The notes beneath the pieces were generated by a model, which was not told the DNA's origin, did not search any database, and was given only the letters and a program-made list of their open reading frames with translations. A stretch of 35,602 bases of DNA. Origin: Acidimicrobiales bacterium (GTDB lineage: Bacteria; Actinomycetota; Actinomycetes; Mycobacteriales; QHCE01). The position numbers and the translations under genes are program-made. The stretch spans positions 1 through 35,602 of the forward strand of contig QHCE01000075.1 of the NCBI GenBank assembly GCA_003243955.1, written 5' to 3'. Positions 1-7,660 of this stretch are shown in pieces. How positions within the stretch are numbered: position 1 is the stretch's first letter; each line of letters begins with the position of its first letter.

Positions 1-27
1 CTCCTATCTCTTGAGACATCACACACG

Positions 28-99
28 TGCCCCCGGCAGGATTCGAACCTGCGCCACCGCCTCCGGAGGGCGGTACTCTATCCCCTGAGCTACGGGGGC
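28..99 (-). tRNA. tRNA-Arg (anticodon CCG)
   Basis: Read on the minus strand, the segment folds as a full cloverleaf. It has a 7-bp acceptor stem (GCCCCCG with CGGGGGC), a D arm beginning GCTCAGGGG, a 5-bp anticodon stem CCGCC/GGCGG, and a T arm GCAGG-TTCGAAT-CCTGC. The 7-base anticodon loop is CTCCGGA, so the anticodon is CCG, which reads the arginine codon CGG. The discriminator base is A and no CCA is encoded. In mycobacteria a tRNA-Arg gene also lies near the argS-lysA block, which supports the placement. Confidence 0.96.
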
Positions 100-182
100 C
101 GAACGACCAGGGATGACCAGGAATATGGACTATCGCCAGCGTTTCGTGCGGCCGTTATTGCCAGGTGAGCGTATCAGCCGGG

Positions 183-563
183 TTATACCGAGACGATCTC
201 GACGTCAACGTCCGCGGCTGTTGCCAGCTCGGCAAGATCGTGGGGGTCCGAGGTGAGAATCCTGTCCCCTGGCCTGGCGAGCAGCACCACAGCTGCGTCG
301 ATGACGTCGCTGCTGTTTGAGCGGGCGAGTAGCTCGCCGGCTCGCTTGCCGAGCTCGCCATCTAGACCCACGATGTCCAGGCTCGGTAGGAGTCGAGCTA
401 CTAAAGTGTTTCGGCCGGTTCCCCCGCGCCATACCTGTCCGATTACGCCGCCGTGGGTGCGTGGGGAGCGGCCGGCTAGTCGCTCTCGTTTGATGCGTGC
501 TGAAATTTCGTAATCGCGGCGCTCAACTGCGAAGAATGCCCCAGCATCAAGTATAAGTGTCAT
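183..563 (-). CDS. PIN-domain toxin (VapC-like)
   Basis: This 126-residue protein is a PIN-domain ribonuclease, the toxin half of a type II toxin-antitoxin pair. Such toxins usually cleave specific RNAs in the cytoplasm when the antitoxin is lost. The N-terminus LILDAGAFFAVERRD carries the first PIN aspartate, SSDVIDAAVVLLA is the central acidic motif, and ILTSDPHDL near the C-terminus gives the last acidic residues. All key acids are present, so it looks intact. Its ATG overlaps the stop of the upstream antitoxin by four bases (TCAT on the plus strand, 560-563), which implies translational coupling. The RNA target cannot be predicted from the sequence. Confidence 0.85.
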   Translation of the reverse strand: MTLILDAGAFFAVERRDYEISARIKRERLAGRSPRTHGGVIGQVWRGGTGRNTLVARLLPSLDIVGLDGELGKRAGELLARSNSSDVIDAAVVLLARPGDRILTSDPHDLAELATAADVDVEIVSV

Positions 564-853
564 GCCGCGAGTTGTTGAGTAGCAGCACCGCTGCTCCGAA
601 CCACGATTGCTCGTGCACGGTCCTGGCGATCCACCCGATCCATGTCGGCCTGGGTTATCTCGCCGTGCTCGGCTTCGTATTGGGCGATGAAATCGTCAAG
701 AGCTTGCATTTTTTGATCATGCTCGACCTGCCGTGTGAGCGCTTCATTAACCCATGAGCTGAGATTCTCAGCTCCCCCGGCTGTCACCGCTGCTTGCCCC
801 GCCGCGATGAGCTTGGCATCCACTGAAGCAGAGAGTCGCAATTTAGTAGCCAT
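560..853 (-). CDS. Antitoxin of the PIN toxin pair
   Basis: A 97-residue protein encoded just before, and overlapping, the PIN toxin. The N-terminus MATKLRLSASVDAKLIAAG resembles a ribbon-helix-helix DNA-binding arm. The C-terminal half is acidic and helical (DDFIAQYEAEHGEITQADMD), as expected for a toxin-binding tail. Gene order (antitoxin first), the 4-base overlap and the size all fit a VapB-type antitoxin. An autoregulatory promoter with a small palindrome lies directly upstream. The exact antitoxin family is not certain; assignment rests mainly on context. Confidence 0.78.
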   Translation of the reverse strand: MATKLRLSASVDAKLIAAGQAAVTAGGAENLSSWVNEALTRQVEHDQKMQALDDFIAQYEAEHGEITQADMDRVDRQDRARAIVVRSSGAATQQLAA

Positions 854-859
854 ACCTTC

Positions 860-888
860 ATGCTACATTTCTGCCACGATTGTGGCAA
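860..888 (-). promoter_or_regulatory. Promoter and operator of the first toxin-antitoxin pair
   Basis: On the minus strand there is a TTGCCA box (888-883), a 17-base spacer and TAGCAT (865-860), ending six bases before the antitoxin ATG. A 6-bp inverted repeat TGCCAC-GATT-GTGGCA (872-887) overlaps the -35 box and spacer, which is where an autorepressor would bind. The call is by pattern only. Confidence 0.5.
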
Positions 889-893
889 GACGG

Positions 894-1574
894 CTAAACT
901 CGCTCTCCCAAGTCTTTGAGCTTCTGTTGTAGCGCATTGATCTCGTACTGCTGGCCGTCCTTCATGCTCTGTGCGAGCTTGCGCACGTCTTCGTTGTCCG
1001 TCTTAGCCAGCACGGCCTCTGCCATATGGATGCCACCTAGGTGATGCGCGATCATCAATCGGCAGAACAGTAAGTCGGCATCGTGCCCGCTACTCCTGCC
1101 GAGCTGTTGGAGTTGCTCAGCAGATGCCATGCCCGGCATTCGACCATCGGGTAGCAGCATGTTGTGGCCATCGCTCATCCAGCCCATGCGTGGACCGTCG
1201 CCTGTTTGGGGAAGGCTCCACTGGTTTAGCCACTGATCCATCATGCCGATCTGCGCCTGTTGGGTGAGCGCTATGTCATAGGCAATGGTGCGCAGGCCGG
1301 GTTCACCGCCGGTACGGTACTCAATCATCGACATGGTCACCGCTTGAGCGTGGTGCGTCGACATGTCGCGGGCGAACCCCGCCTCGGCCGAATCGTTGCC
1401 GGGGTACTTCGGCGCGTCTACCCATAGACCTATGCCGAAGCTAGCGCCCGCAATGATGAGAACTCCGATCGCCACCGCGGCGACGATCAAGGCTCGGCGC
1501 CGGGGTTCAGGGCCGGTCTCGTTGGTGTGGTCTTCAGGCTCGGTTTCCTCTTGTGTTTCCGCGGCCGTCGTCAC
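894..1574 (-). CDS. DUF305 family membrane-anchored protein
   Basis: A 226-residue protein with a charged cytoplasmic N-terminus, one membrane segment at about residues 27-50 (LIVAAVAIGVLIIAGASFGI) and an extracytoplasmic DUF305 domain. The family's paired histidine and methionine motifs are visible: DMSTHHAQAVTMS at about 70-82 and MIAHHLGGIHMAE at about 174-186. These are thought to bind metal in DUF305 proteins, possibly copper, though the biochemical role is not established. The GTG start overlaps the last base of the upstream DUF3105 stop codon, so the two genes form an operon. The same pair occurs beside argS in related actinobacteria as I recall it. Confidence 0.88.
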   Translation of the reverse strand: MTTAAETQEETEPEDHTNETGPEPRRRALIVAAVAIGVLIIAGASFGIGLWVDAPKYPGNDSAEAGFARDMSTHHAQAVTMSMIEYRTGGEPGLRTIAYDIALTQQAQIGMMDQWLNQWSLPQTGDGPRMGWMSDGHNMLLPDGRMPGMASAEQLQQLGRSSGHDADLLFCRLMIAHHLGGIHMAEAVLAKTDNEDVRKLAQSMKDGQQYEINALQQKLKDLGERV

Positions 1575-2452
1575 TACTGGGTCACTCCGCCTGGTAGGCC
1601 CCCACCTGGCAGGCCGCCACCTGGGGGAGCACCGGGTATGCCGCCTTGGTTCGCGTCCTGTGGTAACCCGCAGTTAGAACCCGGCTCCACTGAGGCCGCT
1701 TTACGGAACGCCACAATGAATTCGTCAAGACGAGAATCATTTACCGAGTCCAGCTTGAGCTGAAAGCCCCATGCCTGTAGGGAAACCGCTGACTTCAACC
1801 CTGGGTACGGACTCATCAGCATGTATTCCTGGCCGCGAACTTTTTTGGCGAGTTTATCCACGTCCGCCTGGGGCAGATCAGGCCGATAGGTGATCCAGAC
1901 CGCGCCGTGTTCCAGACTGTGCACGGCGCGCTCATTGGGGAGCTGCTGAGCGTATACATCGCCCTCGCATTTCTCCCATATCGGATAGTGGTTGCCGCCT
2001 ACCGGCGGTGAAACCTTGTACGTCACCGGACCGTCAACGTGTTTGCGGGAGAGCATCTTGGGGTTTTCCACCCGGTAATTCACCAGGCCGTCGATTTGTT
2101 GTGAACGTTGCTGCCCGAACGGCCGGCTGGAGTCGTATGTTTTAAACACCGCGTAGCCGACGATGGCGAGCGCTGCAAGGCCTACGACAACGAACATCAC
2201 GATGGTGCCGGTAGCCATACGATTGGCCTTTGCCGCTTGCACGGTGCGGCCGCGGGAGCGGTTCCTACCACCAGCCCGCACTGGGGGAGTCTTCTTAGCG
2301 CCACGCGAACTGTGGAGCGGCTTCTCCGCTTCGGGCGCCTGCGCATCAGCGGGCTGAGACTCTCCCACCTCGGGCTTTACTGGCTCTGCCTGCTCAGCCG
2401 CGCCAACTTTGCGATTGCGAGCCCGCTTATGCGGCTCAGACGTCCATGACAT
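1574..2452 (-). CDS. DUF3105 family membrane protein
   Basis: A 292-residue protein. Residues 1-75 are a basic, proline/alanine-rich cytoplasmic tail, residues about 80-102 are a single membrane helix, and the rest is a DUF3105 domain outside the membrane. Typical DUF3105 stretches are visible: PPVGGNHYPIWEKC, VHSLEHGAVWITYRP and MSPYPGL. The C-terminus ends in a repetitive Gly/Pro tail (GAPPGGGLPGGGLPGG), a low-complexity extension. It is the first gene of a two-gene operon with DUF305. No function is established for the family. The ATG at 2452 is preceded on the minus strand by GGAGAAGGTAA, a usable ribosome binding site. Confidence 0.87.
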   Translation of the reverse strand: MSWTSEPHKRARNRKVGAAEQAEPVKPEVGESQPADAQAPEAEKPLHSSRGAKKTPPVRAGGRNRSRGRTVQAAKANRMATGTIVMFVVVGLAALAIVGYAVFKTYDSSRPFGQQRSQQIDGLVNYRVENPKMLSRKHVDGPVTYKVSPPVGGNHYPIWEKCEGDVYAQQLPNERAVHSLEHGAVWITYRPDLPQADVDKLAKKVRGQEYMLMSPYPGLKSAVSLQAWGFQLKLDSVNDSRLDEFIVAFRKAASVEPGSNCGLPQDANQGGIPGAPPGGGLPGGGLPGGVTQ

Positions 2453-2470
2453 TTACCTTCTCCAGCTCCG

Positions 2471-2502
2471 AATGTGCTTAGAGCGCAAGCTCTGAGCACA
2501 TT
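2471..2502. repeat. 14-bp hairpin with GCAA loop
   Basis: Two 14-base arms (2471-2484 and 2489-2502) flank a GCAA tetraloop. They match at 13 positions, and the remaining one is a U-G wobble in the plus-strand transcript. The element sits 19 bases upstream of the DUF3105 start and 73 bases upstream of lysA. No T-run follows on either strand, so it is not a standard terminator. It could be an operator or a 5' UTR structure. Confidence 0.6.
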
Positions 2503-2574
2503 CCATCTTAGTCTGTCGTATCTGACTGCTATGTACCCGCTAACACCGCAGGTGGCGATCGATAAGGTGAGGTA

Positions 2575-3972
2575 GTGAGAGCTCACCCGGCCGGCCCGCG
2601 ACATGCCGATAACCTGCCCACTCCCCACTCGTCCGCACCGCCGGTGGACTTCGCCGCACTTGACCCCACCGTGTGGCCTAGCACAGCTCAGCGGGTTGCC
2701 GGCGTCCTCACGCTAGGTGGAGTAGCCGTTACGCAGCTAGCTGAGCAGTATCAAACTCCCCTGTTCATCCTGGACGAACACGACGTTCGTACGCGTGCGC
2801 GGGCATACGTCACCGCATTCTCCGGCGTGGCCGGGCGACCAGACGGTGAAGTAAGTTACGCCAGTAAAGCCCTGCTGTGCCGCGGCGTGGCACGCTGGGT
2901 TGCCGAGGAGGGCCTAGGGATTGATGTGTGTTCCGGTGGAGAGCTCACAGTCGCGCTAGCGGCTGGCTTCCCGCCCGAGCGCATCACCCTGCACGGCAAT
3001 AACAAGAGTGTCGCCGAACTTGCCCAGGCGCTCGAGGTCGGGGTTGGTCGCATTGTGCTTGATTCGTTCTACGAAATCGAGCGACTCGTTGAGCTAGCCG
3101 GCAGACACCATATCCGTCCTAAGGTACTGATCCGGGTTACGGTCGGAGTGGAGGCGCACACTCACGAGTTCGTCGCTACCGCCCATGAGGATCAAAAATT
3201 CGGCTTCTCGTTGTCCTCTGGTGCGGCCGCGCGTGCGGTGGAGACCGTGCTGCGTAGCGATGCTTTGGAGCTGCTTGGTTTGCATAGCCATATTGGCTCA
3301 CAGATTTTTGATACCTCCGGGTTCGCCGTCTCGACGCATCGCCTAGTTGGTCTGTTGGCTGAGATGGATGAAGCACATGGCATCACGCTTGCCGAGCTCA
3401 ATCTTGGCGGCGGACTCGGCATCGCTTACGTTCCGGGTGACGACCCGGCCCTCGTGACCGACGTGGCCGATCAGCTGCGGTCCATCGTCACGGCTGAGTG
3501 TGCCGCTGCGGGGCTGGCCATGCCTCGACTCTGCGTAGAGCCCGGCCGTGCCCTAGTCGGCCCAGCGGGCGTGACCCTGTACCAGGTGGGCACGATCAAA
3601 GACGTGGATGGAATCCGCAGCTACGTAAGTGTGGACGGCGGCATGAGCGACAACATTCGCACCGCACTGTACGACGCTGAATTCACGTGCGTGCTGGCCA
3701 ATAGGGTCTCCGAAGCCCCAGCTGTACTGTCTCGCGTTGCCGGCAAGCACTGTGAAAGCGGGGACATTGTGGTCAGTAACACCTGGCTTCCAGCCGATCT
3801 GCGCCCCGGTGACCTACTCGCAGTTGCTGCTACTGGCGGCTACTGTCGCAGCATGGCCAGCAACTACAACCTCCTAGGTCGGCCGCCGCTTGTCGCTGTG
3901 GCTGACGGGAAGAGCCGCGAGTTAGTGCGTCGGGAGACCATAGACGACTTGCTGCGGCTAGACGTGGGATGA
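2575..3972 (+). CDS. lysA: Diaminopimelate decarboxylase
   Basis: LysA decarboxylates meso-diaminopimelate to L-lysine, the last step of lysine synthesis, using pyridoxal phosphate in the cytoplasm. The 465-residue length is normal. The PLP lysine lies in SYASKALLC (about residue 98). The glycine-rich phosphate-binding segment NLGGGLGIAY and the C-terminal CESGDIV active-site motif (cysteine from the partner subunit) are also present. The GTG at 2575 gives MRAHPAGPRHAD, which matches the usual mycobacterial LysA N-terminus. In mycobacteria argS immediately precedes lysA and hom follows. Here argS is missing and other genes separate lysA from hom. Confidence 0.97.
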   Translation: MRAHPAGPRHADNLPTPHSSAPPVDFAALDPTVWPSTAQRVAGVLTLGGVAVTQLAEQYQTPLFILDEHDVRTRARAYVTAFSGVAGRPDGEVSYASKALLCRGVARWVAEEGLGIDVCSGGELTVALAAGFPPERITLHGNNKSVAELAQALEVGVGRIVLDSFYEIERLVELAGRHHIRPKVLIRVTVGVEAHTHEFVATAHEDQKFGFSLSSGAAARAVETVLRSDALELLGLHSHIGSQIFDTSGFAVSTHRLVGLLAEMDEAHGITLAELNLGGGLGIAYVPGDDPALVTDVADQLRSIVTAECAAAGLAMPRLCVEPGRALVGPAGVTLYQVGTIKDVDGIRSYVSVDGGMSDNIRTALYDAEFTCVLANRVSEAPAVLSRVAGKHCESGDIVVSNTWLPADLRPGDLLAVAATGGYCRSMASNYNLLGRPPLVAVADGKSRELVRRETIDDLLRLDVG

Positions 3973-3984
3973 GGCCGCGCGCCA

Positions 3985-3999
3985 GGGCTAAGATAGCCC
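3985..3999. repeat. Short hairpin after lysA
   Basis: GGGCTA-AGA-TAGCCC is a perfect 6-bp stem with a 3-base loop, 13 bases after the lysA stop and in a convergent gap. There is no T-tract, so terminator function is only a possibility. Confidence 0.25.
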
Positions 4000-4069
4000 G
4001 CTGAGCCGGTGGCGGAAGACTATGCTTGGCAAGCAGCACAATGATTGTCCTGGACATTCATTGTCGATG

Positions 4070-4462
4070 TCAATCGAAGTCAGACACGACAGCATCGAGT
4101 TCAACTTCCAGGAGCCAGCGAGGATCTAATAGCCCCGCAACAATGACCATAGTAGCGGCGGGTCGTATGTTGGCGAAATGTTCGCCATGGGCCTGCGCCG
4201 CGGCTGCTTCAGCTGCCCGCGTGGTCAAGTAGATGCGGGTGCGTATCACTTTTTCTGGTTGTCCGCCGAGCTCAGTTAATGCCTCAAGCGCAATATGCCA
4301 GCAGCGCCGCGCTTGTATGAGTGGATCTGGGTCAACGTGTCCATCCGGCCACACAGGTGCAGTGCCGGCGACAGCGATAAGTTGCCCGACACGCACAGCT
4401 CGGCTAAAGCCAATCGTGGGTTCGTAGGGGGAGCCAGAAGAGACGCACTGCCTATCCTGCAC
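4070..4462 (-). CDS. Rid (YjgF/YER057c/UK114) family protein
   Basis: A 130-residue Rid-family protein. Family members form trimers, and the best known ones hydrolyse reactive enamine/imine intermediates released by PLP enzymes. The sequence shows VRVGQLIAVAGTAPVWPDG near the N-terminus, VIRTRIYLT in the middle and RPAATMVIVAGLLDPRWLLEVE near the C-terminus. The arginine of RPAATMV is in the position of the substrate-binding Arg of active Rid proteins. It starts with GTG at 4462 and lies convergent to lysA. It is inserted between lysA and hom, which are adjacent in related genomes, so it is probably an accessory insertion. The substrate is unknown. Confidence 0.87.
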   Translation of the reverse strand: MQDRQCVSSGSPYEPTIGFSRAVRVGQLIAVAGTAPVWPDGHVDPDPLIQARRCWHIALEALTELGGQPEKVIRTRIYLTTRAAEAAAAQAHGEHFANIRPAATMVIVAGLLDPRWLLEVELDAVVSDFD

Positions 4463-4511
4463 GGCTCTAGTAAACCATGGCAGCGCAGTCCTCAGGGAAC
4501 CCTAGTCCGCC

Positions 4512-4829
4512 ATGGGTGGCGCCAACCTCGCTGAGGGAGAAGTATTGATTTCTTCATCAGCGCTTGGGAGGTTGGAATGCTGATCGCAAAAGGGAGATTG
4601 GTTCTTTCGATGTCACCGTCGGACTGGTTTGCCACGGTGACAGGTATCGAACGAGTACGGTTTTTCCCCGTTGATAACGATGTCGCTGTGCGCTCGGCCG
4701 ACCTGCCGGGAAATTTTCATAAAGACCCGGCGGATCGGATTATAGTGGCTACAGCGGCGCCTGAATGCGCCGCTGTTGACGGCTGACCAAAAGATTCTCA
4801 ACTACGAGCACGTCCAGACCATATGGTGA
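4512..4829 (+). pseudogene. Decayed PIN-domain toxin (vapC remnant)
   Basis: Three reading-frame pieces together reconstruct the C-terminal two thirds of a VapC toxin. The first piece (about 4521-4556) reads NLAEGEVLISS. The second (from about 4556) reads ISAWEVGMLIAKGRL and continues to HKDPADRIIVATA. The third (to the TGA at 4827-4829) reads RRLNAPLLTADQKILNYE and then HVQTIW. Consecutive pieces are joined by single-base frame changes, and the N-terminal DTH motif is not found because a stop lies at 4503-4505. No antitoxin gene is visible upstream. The longest remaining frame starts at ATG 4577 (69 residues) but lacks the first catalytic acid, so it should be inactive. Confidence 0.85.
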
Positions 4830-4959
4830 CCACATTGCTGCGTTAGCCAAGTTGAGGCCTAGGATCCGGTTGCCGCGCTAACCACTGCCAGGCGCCGCCC
4901 GAGTATCGTGTCCGTTTTGCGCATCTGGCGCACAGCGACAACCAAATCGTAGCGAAAAC

Positions 4960-6293
4960 ATGGGGGCTATCGTTCCGATGAAAGACCGGCACGCGGTGCG
5001 AGTTGTGCTATTGGGCTGCGGCACTGTGGGCAGCCAGGTGCTCACACTGCCGCGCCAGCAAGCCGATGAACTGGCTGAACGCATTGGTGCTCGGCTGGAG
5101 TTGGTCGGTGTGGCAGTGCGAGACACCGCTCGGGTCCGCGAAGTGCCGATCGATCCCACCCTGCTCACCACCGATGCCGCGAGTTTGGTCGCCCGTGAAG
5201 ACGTTGACATCGTGATCGAGCTAATCGGGGGAATCGACCCGGTACGCGGCTGGCTTACTACCGCACTCAAGCGTGGCACCTCGGTAGTGACGGCCAACAA
5301 AGCGTTACTGGCCAATGATGCTGCGGTGCTGCATGACGCTGCTCTGTCCGGTGGCGCGGATTTGTACTATGAAGCCGCCGTCGCGGGCGCAATTCCTTTG
5401 GTGCGGCCGCTACGAGAGTCGTTACACGGCGATCGGATTTCCCGAGTGATCGGGATCGTCAACGGCACTACCAATTACATCCTCTCGGCCATGAACGAAA
5501 CTGGAGCCGGGTTTGCCGAGTGCCTGGCTAAGGCTACTGAGCTCGGCTACGCCGAGGCCGATCCCGCCGCCGATGTCGACGGGCACGACGCCGCCGCGAA
5601 GGCGGCAATCATTGCCTCCTTGGCTTTCCACACCCGAGTCAGTGCGGCACAGGTCTACACCGAAGGTATTCGAGCGATCACCTCAGATGACATCGCATCG
5701 GCTACGGTGCTGGGCTGCACGATCAGACTACTGTGTATCGCGGAGCGGATCAGAGGTGGAGCAAAGCCGACTGTGACAGCATCAGCGTGCGGGTGCACCC
5801 GGCGATGATTCCGAAGACACATCCGTTAGCCACGGTCGGTGGCGCATTTAACGCTGTATTTGTGGAGGCAGAAGCCGCCGGTCCGCTGATGTTCTACGGT
5901 CAAGGTGCCGGCGGTGCGCCTACCGCGAGCGCGGTGCTTGGAGATTTGGTCGCGGTAGCTCGTAACCGACTGGCCGACAACCGAGTGCCCAGTGAGTCCA
6001 CCTACGCCGCGCTGCCTGTGCTGAGCATCGCCGATTCCATCACCCGCTATTACATCTGGCTCGATGTGCATGACCGGCCTGGTGTGCTCGCCGCGGTGGC
6101 GTCGGTGTTTGCCACCCATGCGGTCAGCATCGCTACTGTGCGGCAGGAAGGCCGAGGTGAGGACGCATCGCTCGCGTTGGTAACACATGCGGCGGACGAG
6201 GCGGTGCTGTCGACGATCGTAAACCAGCTTCGTCAGCTCGTCGCGGTTCGCAACGTCATCAGCGTACTGCGCGTGGAAAGGGGAGAGGCATGA
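4960..6293 (+). pseudogene. hom: Homoserine dehydrogenase, frameshifted
   Basis: Hom reduces aspartate semialdehyde to homoserine, the branch point for threonine and methionine. The first frame (4960-5808, 282 residues) carries the Rossmann motif LLGCGTVGSQV, TANKALL, NGTTNYIL and the EADPAADVDGHDAAAK active-site region. It then runs into GCTRR and a stop. The second frame (to 6293) resumes exactly where the protein should continue (SISVRVHPAMIPKTHPLA), holds NAVFVEAEAAGPLMFYG, and ends with a complete ACT regulatory domain (YYIWLDVHDRPGVLAAVAS). The frame change falls at about 5755-5778. Everything else is intact, so this is a recent single indel, a sequencing error, or a rare frameshifting site. 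The 3' end overlaps thrC by ATGA. Confidence 0.9.
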
Positions 6294-7375
6294 GTGATAT
6301 CGCGTTGGCCACTAGCTGGCGGGGTGTAATCGAGGAGTTCCGCGATCAGCTGCCGGTCACCACTGATACGCCGGTGATCACGTTGTGTGAGGGGGGCACG
6401 CCGTTGCTGTATGCTCCCCACCTGTCAGAGCTCACTGGAGCGCAGGTGTATCTGAAGGTGGAGGGCGCCAATCCCACCGGATCATTCAAGGACCGCGGAA
6501 TGACGCTGGCTGTGAGTAAAGCGGTGGAAGCAGGTTCGCAGGCTCTGGTGTGCTCCTCCACCGGCAACACTGCCGCGTCGGCGGCCGCGTATGCCACTCG
6601 AGCTGGTCTGACCTGCGCGGTCCTGCTTCCCCGCGCCGCTGTCGCGGCCGGAAAAGTGGCGCAGGCATTGGCGTTCGGTGCCACATTGCTGGAGGTCGAA
6701 GGTAGCGTTGACGACTGCCTGGTGCTTGCGACGCAGCTGTCGGAGAAGTATTCGGTGACACTGGTCAACTCGGTGAATCCGTACCGCATTGCTGGACAGC
6801 GCACGGCTGCTTTGGAGGTCGTAGAGCAGCTGGGGACCGCACCCGCGGCCCATTTCCTTCCGGTCGGTGGCGCTGGCAACATCACCGCATACTGGGCCGG
6901 TTACCGCCAGGCGCATGAGCTGGGTTGGAGCACACGGCTACCGATGATGTGCGGGTTTCAAGCAGCCGGAGCCGCACCCATCGTGCGCGATGAGCTGGTG
7001 GTTAACCCGCAGACGGTGGCTAGCGCGATCCGCATCGGCAATCCCGCATCGTGGAGTTCCGCGGTGGCTGCGCGAGACGAGTCCGGCGGTCTGATCGCGG
7101 CTGTTAGCGATGAGCAGATTCTAGCCGCGCATCGTCTACTTTCGTCGGTTGAGGCGGTATTCGTTGAACCCGCTTCGGCCGCTGGGGTGGCGGGGCTGCT
7201 GGCGGTAGCCGAAGCCAGCGGTGCTACCGCCGAGCGGTTGCGCGGTCATTCCGTGGTGTGCACAGTGACTGGTAACGGCCTTAAAGACCCTGAATGGGCA
7301 GTCCGGGCCGCACCGCCAAGCGTGGTCATCGCAGCCGATGTGCAGTTAGCGGCCAACGTGCTCACGTTGCACTGA
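6290..7375 (+). CDS. thrC: Threonine synthase
   Basis: ThrC converts O-phosphohomoserine to L-threonine with pyridoxal phosphate. The 361-residue length is typical of the short actinobacterial type. The PLP lysine is in NPTGSFKDRGMT (about residue 67), SSTGNTAASAAAYA follows, the phosphate-binding loop is LPVGGAGNITAYW, and TGNGLKDPE is near the C-terminus. Its ATG overlaps the hom stop by four bases, so it is translationally coupled to the frameshifted hom. The frame is fully open although its substrate supply looks lost, because the local thrB is deleted and hom is frameshifted. Confidence 0.96.
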   Translation: MSDIALATSWRGVIEEFRDQLPVTTDTPVITLCEGGTPLLYAPHLSELTGAQVYLKVEGANPTGSFKDRGMTLAVSKAVEAGSQALVCSSTGNTAASAAAYATRAGLTCAVLLPRAAVAAGKVAQALAFGATLLEVEGSVDDCLVLATQLSEKYSVTLVNSVNPYRIAGQRTAALEVVEQLGTAPAAHFLPVGGAGNITAYWAGYRQAHELGWSTRLPMMCGFQAAGAAPIVRDELVVNPQTVASAIRIGNPASWSSAVAARDESGGLIAAVSDEQILAAHRLLSSVEAVFVEPASAAGVAGLLAVAEASGATAERLRGHSVVCTVTGNGLKDPEWAVRAAPPSVVIAADVQLAANVLTLH

Positions 7376-7416
7376 CTTGTCTTTGGCGGGGTTGTCGGTT
7401 CAACATCAGGATGATG

Positions 7417-7435
7417 GCATGATTCATGCTACTAT
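7417..7435 (+). promoter_or_regulatory. Operator and -10 box of the second PIN toxin-antitoxin pair
   Basis: A perfect palindrome GCATGA-T-TCATGC (7417-7429) abuts a TACTAT -10 box (7430-7435). The antitoxin ATG is at 7442, about where the transcript would begin, so the mRNA would be leaderless. The layout suits autorepression by the RHH antitoxin. Confidence 0.5.
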
Positions 7436-7441
7436 AGTTTC

Positions 7442-7660
7442 ATGAAAACGACGACACTTCGACTACCAGACGAGGACGATTTACGCGTCCGCGTCTACGC
7501 TCAGTCCAAAGGTGTGAGCATTAACGCGGCTGTAATTGAACTTGTACGCACGGCGTTGTCCACGACACCTCGTGGCCCGGCTTTTTCCTTCAAATCTGGC
7601 AAACACACGACAGCTGTAGACGACGAGAATGCTCTTCGCGAGGGCTTTGGGAAGTCGTGA
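7442..7660 (+). CDS. Ribbon-helix-helix antitoxin
   Basis: A 72-residue protein with the N-terminal pattern of an RHH/CopG-type antitoxin: MKTTTLRLPDEDD as the DNA-binding strand, then helices containing VRVYAQSKGVSINAAVIELV. The C-terminal tail (FKSGKHTTAVDDENALREGF) probably binds and blocks the toxin. Its stop codon overlaps the GTG of the downstream PIN toxin (7657-7660), the usual coupling. A palindrome at the promoter suggests autoregulation. The pair lies between thrC and the thrB remnant, so it interrupts the conserved operon. Confidence 0.85.
   Translation: MKTTTLRLPDEDDLRVRVYAQSKGVSINAAVIELVRTALSTTPRGPAFSFKSGKHTTAVDDENALREGFGKS

Noticed and set aside
2377-2628. 83-residue minus-strand frame spanning the DUF3105-lysA gap, as a possible argS remnant
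   Set aside because: The translation has no arginyl-tRNA synthetase motif such as the HIGH-type or KMSK-type signature.
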